DNA of 64,000 nucleotides from Enterobacter huaxiensis (GTDB lineage Bacteria; Pseudomonadota; Gammaproteobacteria; Enterobacterales; Enterobacteriaceae): NCBI RefSeq assembly GCF_003594935.2, contig NZ_CP043342.1, positions 3,348,001 to 3,412,000 of the forward strand, read 5' to 3'. Shown piece by piece: positions 58,548 to 64,000 of this stretch (position 1 is its first letter; each line of letters starts with the position of its first letter). The notes under the pieces were generated by a model. It saw only the letters and a program-made list of their open reading frames with translations, ran no database searches and was not told where the DNA came from. The position numbers and the translations under genes were made by a program.

Positions 58548-59321
58548 ATGAAATTGAATACCCGAGCGCAAACTGCACAATCGCCGAACAATAATTCTCC
58601 CATCGTACTGGTTCACGGGCTTTTTGGCAGCCTGGATAACCTGGGCGTGCTGGCGCGCGATTTGGTTATCGATCACGATATTTTGCAGGTCGATATGCGA
58701 AATCACGGCCTTTCCGGGCGCTCGGAGGAGATGACTTACGCGGCGATGGCGCAGGATCTGCTGGATACGCTGGACGCTAACGGCCTGCAGAAGGTGACAC
58801 TCATCGGGCATTCAATGGGTGGCAAAGCGGTGATGGCCCTGACGGCGCTGGCGCCGGAACGTATCAATGGCCTGGTGGTCATTGACGTTGCGCCCGTGGA
58901 TTACGACGTGCGTCGCCACGATGAGATTTTTGCTGCCATCAATGCGGTAACAGAAGCGGGGGTCTCTACCCGCCAGCAGGCTGCCGCGGTGATGCGTGAG
59001 CATCTGGATGAGGAAGGGGTTGTGCAGTTCCTGCTGAAATCCTTCGTCGACGGAGAGTGGCGCTTTAACGTGCCGGTCCTGTGGGATCAGTATTCTCATA
59101 TTGTGGGCTGGGAAGCTGTTCCCGCCTGGCCGCACCCTACCCTCTTTATTCGTGGCGGAAACTCCCCTTACGTCACCGACGCTTATCGCGACACGCTGCT
59201 GGCGCAATTCCCGCAGGCTCGAGCCCATGTCATTGCAGGTGCCGGGCACTGGGTTCACGCGGAAAAACCGGACGCTGTTCTGCGCGCTATCCGTCGCTAT
59301 CTCACTGATACTGCGAATTGA
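58548..59321 (+). CDS. ybfF: Esterase YbfF (alpha/beta hydrolase)
   Basis: YbfF hydrolyses short acyl esters, including acyl-CoA thioesters, in vitro; its physiological role is unclear. The 257 residues show the oxyanion motif VLVHGLFGSLDNLG (about 21-34), the nucleophile elbow GHSMGGKA (Ser about 89), an Asp in the late sheet and the catalytic His in GAGHWVHAEKP (about 236-246). A LexA-like site overlaps its stop codon and may serve ybfE. Confidence 0.94.
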   Translation: MKLNTRAQTAQSPNNNSPIVLVHGLFGSLDNLGVLARDLVIDHDILQVDMRNHGLSGRSEEMTYAAMAQDLLDTLDANGLQKVTLIGHSMGGKAVMALTALAPERINGLVVIDVAPVDYDVRRHDEIFAAINAVTEAGVSTRQQAAAVMREHLDEEGVVQFLLKSFVDGEWRFNVPVLWDQYSHIVGWEAVPAWPHPTLFIRGGNSPYVTDAYRDTLLAQFPQARAHVIAGAGHWVHAEKPDAVLRAIRRYLTDTAN

Positions 59322-59335
59322 TTAAAAAGACAGCG
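59316..59335 (+). promoter_or_regulatory. LexA-like box upstream of ybfE
   Basis: AATTGATTAAAAAGACAGCG resembles the LexA box reported for E. coli ybfE and has the right half ACAG of the consensus CTGT-N8-ACAG; the left half is weak. It overlaps the ybfF stop codon, 115 bp before ybfE. SOS control of ybfE is known in E. coli. Confidence 0.5.
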
Positions 59336-59449
59336 ACTGGACGGCGATGGGCTTCCAGTCGTTGGCGCGCCGTTTTCGCTGATGTATGATGGCGCGCTTA
59401 TCGCCCGGGCTTTAGCAGGGCGGCGTGTTTCCCCCGAAGTCTCAGAATT

Positions 59450-59737
59450 ATGGCCAAAGAACAAACGGACCGTACGACACTAGATCTGTTCGCGAATGAG
59501 CGTCGCCCGGGAAGACCCAAGACGAATCCGCTTTCACGCGATGAACAGCTGCGTATCAATAAACGCAACCAGCTTAAACGCGATAAAACTCGTGGACTTA
59601 AGCGTGTCGAACTGAAGCTGAACGCCGATGCTGTCGATGCACTAAATGAGCTGGCAGAGGCGCGCAACATCAGCCGCAGCGAACTGATCGAAGAGATACT
59701 GATCGCTCAACTCGAGGCTTTGCGCAGCAAGGCATAA
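59450..59737 (+). CDS. ybfE: LexA-regulated protein YbfE
   Basis: YbfE is a 95-residue, highly basic protein of unknown function induced in the SOS response in E. coli. It has an N-terminal Arg/Lys-rich stretch (about 15-52, RRPGRPKTNPLSRDEQLR) and a C-terminal ribbon-helix-helix-like block (about 52-90, RVELKLNADAVDALNELAEA and SRSELIEEIL) that suggests DNA binding. It matches E. coli YbfE throughout. Confidence 0.93.
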   Translation: MAKEQTDRTTLDLFANERRPGRPKTNPLSRDEQLRINKRNQLKRDKTRGLKRVELKLNADAVDALNELAEARNISRSELIEEILIAQLEALRSKA

Positions 59738-59892
59738 GTCTGAAAATCCCCTTTATTACCCTTTTCATGTAGCACAGAGTGCAGTCCTGCGTGATAGCTG
59801 TTTCCGCAGGGTTGTCTGTTCTGCTATTATTGCCCTTATCCGTGGACAAATTGCGCCACCATACCATTAAGTTTCAAGAGGTTATTTTACTC

Positions 59893-60423
59893 ATGGCAAT
59901 CATCGGCATTTTCTTCGGCAGTGATACCGGCAATACCGAAAATATCGCAAAAAACATTCAAAAACAGCTCGGTAAAGACGTTGCCGATGTGCACGACATC
60001 GCCAAGAGCAGCAAAGAAGACCTCGAAGGCTATGACATCCTGCTGCTGGGTATCCCAACCTGGTACTACGGTGAAGCCCAGTGTGACTGGGACGATTTCT
60101 TCCCGACGCTGGAAGAGGTGGACTTCAACGGCAAGCTGGTTGCGCTGTTTGGCTGTGGCGATCAGGAAGACTACGCAGAGTACTTCTGTGACGCACTGGG
60201 CACCATCCGCGACATCATCGAGCCACGCGGTGCTGCTATCGTGGGCCACTGGCCAACGGCGGGTTATCACTTTGAAGCGTCCAAAGGCCTGGCGGATGAC
60301 GATCACTTCGTGGGCCTGGCTATCGATGAAGATCGTCAGCCGGAACTCACCGCTGAGCGCGTTGAAAAATGGGTTAAGCAGGTTCGCGAAGAGCTGAATC
60401 TGGACGACATTCTGAACGCCTGA
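59893..60423 (+). CDS. fldA: Flavodoxin FldA
   Basis: FldA is an essential FMN electron carrier for pyruvate formate-lyase activation, IspG/IspH, methionine synthase and other enzymes. The 176 residues start at 59893 ([20 protein letters not shown]). GSDTGNTE (about 9-16) is the phosphate-binding loop and [18 protein letters not shown] (about 53-70) stacks on FMN, with the second loop at [16 protein letters not shown]. The open frame to 59779 is not supported by the family N-terminus. Confidence 0.98.
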   Translation: MAIIGIFFGSDTGNTENIAKNIQKQLGKDVADVHDIAKSSKEDLEGYDILLLGIPTWYYGEAQCDWDDFFPTLEEVDFNGKLVALFGCGDQEDYAEYFCDALGTIRDIIEPRGAAIVGHWPTAGYHFEASKGLADDDHFVGLAIDEDRQPELTAERVEKWVKQVREELNLDDILNA

Positions 60424-60631
60424 TGGCCCTGCGGCGCAGCCTTGGTTGCGCCCATTTTCCAGGTAAAACCGATTAAATTAATTGCTACAAACTTTTAACT
60501 TTTTCGCTCAGACCTGTACAATATCCCCCTGGTAAAAAGTGGGTGCCATCGAACAAGTTTGTTGGTGATACCACGTTTTTATAAGCATACTTTGCTTGAG
60601 ACTTGCAGTTTTCATTTAGCCATGGCAGTTC

Positions 60632-60650
60632 TATAATGAGACGCATTATC
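60632..60650 (+). promoter_or_regulatory. Fur box and promoter -10 of fur, overlapping uof start
   Basis: TATAATGAGACGCATTATC matches the 19-bp Fur consensus at 15 positions and includes a perfect TATAAT -10 box. It corresponds to the autoregulatory Fur site of E. coli fur. It also contains the uof start codon (60636), so a transcript starting from this -10 box could not encode Uof. Confidence 0.8.
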
Positions 60651-60722
60651 CCAAGTGCATTTTCTGTCACTTCTTCATTAGAAGTGAATCGTTTAGCAAC
60701 AGGACAGATTCCGCATGACTGA
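60636..60722 (+). CDS. uof: Fur leader peptide Uof
   Basis: Uof is a 28-residue leader peptide translationally coupled to fur. The ORF reads MRRIIPSAFSVTSSLEVNRL and ends TGQIPHD; it overlaps the fur start by 8 nt. In E. coli, RyhB inhibits uof translation and so lowers Fur synthesis when iron is scarce. The sequence closely follows E. coli Uof, but no good Shine-Dalgarno precedes the ATG. Confidence 0.85.
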   Translation: MRRIIPSAFSVTSSLEVNRLATGQIPHD

Positions 60723-61161
60723 CAACAATACCGCATTAAAGAAGGCTGGCCTGAAAGTAACGCTTCCTCGGTTAAAAATCCTTGAAGTGCTTCAGGGACC
60801 AGACAATCACCATGTCAGTGCGGAAGACCTTTATAAGCGTCTTATCGACATGGGCGAAGAGATTGGGCTGGCAACCGTGTATCGCGTGCTGAACCAGTTC
60901 GATGACGCGGGCATTGTGACCCGTCATAATTTCGAAGGCGGTAAGTCTGTTTTCGAACTGACCCAGCAGCATCACCACGATCACCTGATCTGCCTCGACT
61001 GTGGCAAGGTCATTGAATTTAGCGATGATTCCATCGAATCACGCCAGCGTGAAATCGCTGCCCGTCACGGCATCCGCCTGACCAATCACAGCCTGTACCT
61101 GTATGGTCACTGCGCTGAAGGCGACTGCCGCGAAAACGACCACGCGCACGACGCGAAGTAA
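60715..61161 (+). CDS. fur: Ferric uptake regulator Fur
   Basis: Fur represses iron-uptake genes when bound to Fe2+. The 148 residues have a winged-helix DNA-binding domain (about 1-80; LPRLKILEVLQ, ATVYRVLNQFDDAGIV) and a dimerisation/metal domain with HHHDHLICLDCGKVIEFS (about 87-104, Cys93 and Cys96) and CAEGDC (about 133-138). These are the Zn and regulatory metal ligands. The gene follows uof with an 8-nt overlap. Confidence 0.98.
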   Translation: MTDNNTALKKAGLKVTLPRLKILEVLQGPDNHHVSAEDLYKRLIDMGEEIGLATVYRVLNQFDDAGIVTRHNFEGGKSVFELTQQHHHDHLICLDCGKVIEFSDDSIESRQREIAARHGIRLTNHSLYLYGHCAEGDCRENDHAHDAK

Positions 61162-61180
61162 GTTCGTGTTTATACTCTGA

Positions 61181-61209
61181 GCCAGCCATTAGGTTGGCTT
61201 TTTTTTTGC
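61181..61209 (+). terminator. fur terminator
   Basis: AGCCAGCC and GGTTGGCT form an imperfect stem around ATTA followed by nine T residues, 20 bp after fur. Confidence 0.82.
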
Positions 61210-61215
61210 GTTAAA

Positions 61216-61300
61216 AAGCCCGGTGGCGCTGCGCTTGCCGGGCCTACGGGCTATGACACCTTTGTAGGACCGGTAAGCGCAGCGCCACCGGGCATAATAA
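61216..61300. repeat. BIME (two inverted REP units) between fur and chiQ
   Basis: GCCCGGTGGCGCTGCGCTTG and, in inverse orientation, AAGCGCAGCGCCACCGGGC flank a linker containing TACGGGCTATGACACCTTTG. The arms are almost perfect complements, so the whole 85-bp element can form a long hairpin between the convergent genes fur and chiQ. Confidence 0.85.
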
Positions 61301-61307
61301 CAGCGAA

Positions 61308-61640
61308 TTAATTACTGTTATTGCTTCGAATTTCTTTCCAAATCTGGTCGCAACGCTTCGCCACTTCCTGATCGTTACCGGTTTTACGCGCCTGAATGCA
61401 GGCCTGGTAATCCATCACGCGGACGTTTTCCTGCGTCGCGAACTGCTCGTGCGCTTTCTCTTTCTTCAGCACGTTAAGCACGCTCTGACAGGCCTCGATT
61501 TTCTCCGGCGAACCTTCCGCAGTATTGATGCAGGCGCTATACGCCTCCTTCAGACGGGTGTCCTCTTTCGGCGCCTGTGTCTGAGCACACGCCACCAGCC
61601 CTGATGCCAGCAACGCGACGATTACAATTTTTTTCATCAT
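61308..61640 (-). CDS. chiQ: ChiQ (YbfN) lipoprotein
   Basis: ChiQ is a small predicted outer-membrane lipoprotein co-transcribed with the chitoporin gene. The 110 residues begin MMKKIVIVALLASGLVACAQ; the lipobox LVAC puts the lipidated Cys near residue 18. The mature part has four cysteines in helical context (YSACINTAEGSPEKIEACQS, then YQACIQARKTG and AKRCDQIW) that could form two disulfides. The start could also be the second ATG at 61637. It lies 44 bp after chiP. Confidence 0.92.
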   Translation of the reverse strand: MMKKIVIVALLASGLVACAQTQAPKEDTRLKEAYSACINTAEGSPEKIEACQSVLNVLKKEKAHEQFATQENVRVMDYQACIQARKTGNDQEVAKRCDQIWKEIRSNNSN

Positions 61641-61684
61641 GTGCAGTCTCCATACCGGCGGGACTCAGCCCGCCGGTGCGTTCA

Positions 61685-63082
61685 TCAGAAGATGGTGAAT
61701 GGTGCGATAACCATGAATTTCACGTCACGTTCATCCTGGAAGATGTTGCCGTAACCGCCCGCATAGCTCGGAATGTCAGAGTGGTTGTCATACTGCGTGA
61801 AGTGCAGTTTAAACATCGTGCCTTTCGCGCGCCCATCCTGCAGGGTGTAGATCGCATCCAGGCTGTAAGAGGACTCTTTCAGACGGTAGTTTGGATCGTA
61901 GTATGCGTCCGGAGTGGCCATATCAGCAGGCTTCGCGTCCCAGGCATAAGCGTAAGATGCCCCCACCGCCCAGCCAGGCAGGTTCCAGTTTTTGAGGTCG
62001 TACATCGCGCCGAAGAAGAGCGCTTTTTCGCCGTCGGCGTTGAAGTCAGAGCGGTTATCCCACCAGATATCCAGACGACCGTTGGACGATGCATAGGTTG
62101 GCGTCATACGCTGCAGGAAGTAACCCTGCTGCCCTTCCGCCTTCACCCATGTCCCTTCAAGACGCAGATCAACCTGGCCCACTTTGTAGCCGAAGGTCAG
62201 CGCCTGCAGCCATGCGGTGCCGTCATAGATATCGTTGACGGTGCCATTGCTCGCTTTATCACGGGTACCGTAGAACTGATAGCTGGTGCTCAGCGGGCTG
62301 CCCGCAACATCAAATTTGTAGCTGGCTTTTGCAAAGTACTGGTCAATATACCCTTCCGCCTGACCAAAAGCGGCTTCAAGCACCAGGTCGTTTTTGAAGT
62401 CATACTTCGCGCCCAGAGAGTGGAGATAGTCCACTTTGGTCTTTTTATCGTTCTGGTAAAACTTGTCCATCTCGATGTGCCACGGCGCTTTATATTCGTT
62501 GGTCCACATGTAGGAGAAGCTCAACGCGCCCGCATCGCCGTAGTCAAAGTTAGCCCCGGCTTCGGCCCCCTGATAGGTGCCCGGCATAAAGCTCCAGTGC
62601 GGTGCTAACAGCGTTTGACCGGTTGGCTGAATATAACCACCGCGCGCCCATACCGGGCCGTATTTGAATTTCGCTGCTGCCTTATACAGGCTGACGCCGC
62701 TTTTATCGCCGGACCAGTCTTCTTTATAGGCTTTATTACTGGAGGAGAAGGCGATTTCGTTCGGGTGACCGCTGTCGCCGTTTTCCGCCATTTCAATGGC
62801 CGTGAAGGCGGCAATATCCAGACCGAACATATCTGCAGCATAGCCCGACTGGAAATCGAGGTTGGCGTTCCAGGTTGAGTGAGCAAGGTTGGTTTTATAT
62901 TTGTTTTCGGTGACGTCTTTACGGTCACGTTGACGCTGCCAGTAATAAATACCGCCCGTGAGGGTAGAATCATCGATGAAACCTTCGGCCTTAGCTTCTG
63001 GGGTAATCACCAAGCTCGACATTGCTGTCACACCGGCGATAGCCAGCGCCAGCGCACTACGTTTGCCACTGAACGTACGCAT
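61685..63082 (-). CDS. chiP: Chitoporin ChiP (YbfM)
   Basis: ChiP is an OprD-family outer-membrane channel for chitooligosaccharides. The 465 residues have a signal peptide (about 1-32, [20 protein letters not shown] then AEG) and alternating beta strands to a C-terminal Phe ([10 protein letters not shown]), the usual outer-membrane sorting signal. It matches E. coli ChiP in length and ends. The Shine-Dalgarno lies in the ChiX pairing site, and a NagC operator is upstream. Confidence 0.96.
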   Translation of the reverse strand: MRTFSGKRSALALAIAGVTAMSSLVITPEAKAEGFIDDSTLTGGIYYWQRQRDRKDVTENKYKTNLAHSTWNANLDFQSGYAADMFGLDIAAFTAIEMAENGDSGHPNEIAFSSSNKAYKEDWSGDKSGVSLYKAAAKFKYGPVWARGGYIQPTGQTLLAPHWSFMPGTYQGAEAGANFDYGDAGALSFSYMWTNEYKAPWHIEMDKFYQNDKKTKVDYLHSLGAKYDFKNDLVLEAAFGQAEGYIDQYFAKASYKFDVAGSPLSTSYQFYGTRDKASNGTVNDIYDGTAWLQALTFGYKVGQVDLRLEGTWVKAEGQQGYFLQRMTPTYASSNGRLDIWWDNRSDFNADGEKALFFGAMYDLKNWNLPGWAVGASYAYAWDAKPADMATPDAYYDPNYRLKESSYSLDAIYTLQDGRAKGTMFKLHFTQYDNHSDIPSYAGGYGNIFQDERDVKFMVIAPFTIF

Positions 63083-63087
63083 AGATT

Positions 63088-63101
63088 ATTCCTCTTTGAC
63101 G
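63088..63101 (-). promoter_or_regulatory. ChiX sRNA pairing site in chiP leader
   Basis: The plus-strand sequence ATTCCTCTTTGACG here equals, as I recall it, a segment of the ChiX sRNA, so the chiP mRNA (CGTCAAAGAGGAAT) is its exact complement over 14 nt. It includes the Shine-Dalgarno GAGGA, 6-7 nt before the ATG. In E. coli ChiX silences chiP by this pairing; chitosugars induce a decoy that removes ChiX. Confidence 0.75.
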
Positions 63102-63475
63102 AATTAAAACGCCTAAAACGGCGAAAATATAAAAGACCTAATGGTCAGGGGTAGTCAGAAATACCCTCGAATTAACTACCGCCTTTAGGTTATTTTTCGC
63201 GACGCGAATTATCAATGCTTTTTAATAAGCAAAAGTCAGGATTATGACGAAGTGCACATAATTAGTAGTGCTTTGTAACATTTACGGGGAGACGAGGAAT
63301 GGCGGGATATAGCGAGAAATTTCAGGGCGTAAAGGCAGACTACCCCGTATGTTTTTTAGTCATCTCCATTTCCGTAAAAATAGAAACTTTATTTAAAAAA
63401 ATAAGTAGCACCTCATTGACCTGATTTCCCGGCAGAGAATATTTCCTCAGACCGTTAATAGCATGATCGTTAAAT
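63102..63475 (-). other. chiP upstream region
   Basis: About 370 bp between the chiP leader and the glnS terminator. Besides the NagC operator it has the palindromic GGGTATTTCTGACTACCC (63160-63145 on the minus strand) in the leader, which may fold into a hairpin upstream of the ChiX site, and AT-rich stretches near 63390-63410. No gene is visible. Confidence 0.55.
63190..63213 (-). promoter_or_regulatory. NagC operator upstream of chiP
   Basis: TTCGCG (63196-63201) and CGCGAA (63203-63208) form a perfect inverted repeat around A, with flanks TTATTT and TTATCA. This fits the NagC consensus of an AT-rich flanked palindrome. NagC represses chiPQ when N-acetylglucosamine-6-phosphate is absent. 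Confidence 0.75.
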
Positions 63476-63506
63476 AAAAAAACGCCGCATATAGCGGCGT
63501 TTGTCT
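63476..63506 (-). terminator. glnS terminator
   Basis: AAACGCCGC and GCGGCGTTT form a 9-bp perfect stem around ATATA; on the minus strand a T-run follows. It lies 22 bp after the glnS stop. Confidence 0.9.
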
Positions 63507-63528
63507 CTCATTGACCAGAGCAGCGATA

Positions 63529-64000
63529 TTATTCGCCGATCTTAGCCCAGGTATCACGCAGACCGACGGTACGGTTAAATACCGGCTTTTCAGCGGTGCT
63601 GTAGCGGCTGTCCAGGCAGAAGTACCCTTCGCGTTCGAACTGGAACGCTTTACCGGCTTCAGCGGCTTTCAGAGACGGCTCGGCATAACCCTGCTTGATA
63701 ATCAGCGACTCGGTATTGATAACCGAGAGGAAGTCTTCCGCTGCGCCCGGGTTAGGCACGCTGAACAGACGGTCGTACAGGCGGATTTCCACCGGCAGCG
63801 CATGCGTCGCGCTCACCCAGTGAATAACGCCCTTCACTTTACGTCCGTCAGCAGGATCTTTGCTCAGGGTCTCTGCATCGTAAGAACAGAAGATGGTGGT
63901 GATATTCCCTTCTGCATCTTTCTCTACGCGCTCGGCTTTGATCACGTACGCGTTACGCAGACGCACTTCTTTGCCCAGCACCAGACGCTTGTACTGCTTG
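63529..64000 (-). CDS. glnS: Glutamine-tRNA ligase GlnS, C-terminal part
   Basis: This is the last 157 or so residues of glutaminyl-tRNA synthetase; the gene runs off the right edge of the window, so the catalytic HIGH and KMSKS motifs are not seen. The visible part is the anticodon-binding beta-barrel region, with [40 protein letters not shown] and the C-terminal [15 protein letters not shown]-like end. E. coli GlnS is about 554 residues. It has its own terminator and is followed by chiPQ on the same strand. Confidence 0.96.
   Translation of the reverse strand, partial: KQYKRLVLGKEVRLRNAYVIKAERVEKDAEGNITTIFCSYDAETLSKDPADGRKVKGVIHWVSATHALPVEIRLYDRLFSVPNPGAAEDFLSVINTESLIIKQGYAEPSLKAAEAGKAFQFEREGYFCLDSRYSTAEKPVFNRTVGLRDTWAKIGE

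Overview
This window is chromosomal DNA from a member of the Enterobacteriaceae. The proteins closely resemble Escherichia coli K-12 products, but the gene neighbourhoods lack several E. coli genes: there is no ybgDQPO-abrB between gltA and nei, no dtpD between phrB and ybgI, and no ybgA or rhsC near phrB. Moderately high GC, an intact mngRAB locus and many extragenic palindromes fit Enterobacter or a close relative such as Lelliottia. The genus is inferred, not proven. Almost everything is core genome; no prophage, insertion sequence, integron or CRISPR array was seen.

Layout: (1) 1-4302, galETKM, entered inside its promoter. (2) 4531-9947, gpmA, aroG (TyrR box), ybgS, zitB, pnuC and nadA (NadR box). 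(3) 10182-10762, a minus-strand tRNA operon (Lys-Val-Lys-Lys-Lys in transcription order) with an 18-nt tRNA-Lys 3' fragment between units. (4) 10924-16494, ybgC-tolQRAB-pal-cpoB. (5) 16643-19784, cydABX-ybgE, the cytochrome bd-I operon, with an FNR box upstream. (6) 20460-25911, mannosylglycerate use (mngB, mngA, divergent mngR). (7) 25905-37594, TCA-cycle genes sdhCDAB-sucABCD, with gltA divergent. (8) 37695-42995, nei, pxpACB (5-oxoprolinase), ybgI and phrB. (9) 43090-43580, a small locus with no E. coli counterpart that I recognise, then ybfA. (10) 44115-51900, kdpFABCDE potassium uptake. (11) 52180-56047, speFL-speF-potE ornithine decarboxylase with its arrest-peptide leader. (12) 56151-61161, pgm, seqA, ybfF, ybfE, fldA, uof and fur. 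(13) 61308-64000, chiQ, chiP and the 3' end of glnS.

The genes group around central carbon and energy metabolism: galactose entry, lower glycolysis, the TCA cycle with succinate dehydrogenase, and a high-affinity quinol oxidase. Envelope integrity (Tol-Pal), ion and metal homeostasis (Kdp, ZitB, Fur) and nutrient scavenging (chitoporin, mannosylglycerate, pyroglutamate, NMN) complete the set. Many control sites are readable directly: TyrR, NadR, Fur, FNR, NagC, LexA-like and GalR-like sites, and the chiP site that pairs with the ChiX sRNA.

The most interesting region is 43090-43580. A predicted minus-strand mRNA has a structured leader of about 140 nt, a good Shine-Dalgarno, a 35-residue hydrophobic ORF and a terminator. 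A divergent plus-strand RNA is predicted to start near 43490 and stop at a strong terminator at 43575. Its first 17 nt can pair without interruption (15 Watson-Crick pairs and 2 G-U) with the mRNA leader. This is the layout of type I toxin-antitoxin loci such as tisB/istR, shoB/ohsC, zorO/orzO and timP/timR.
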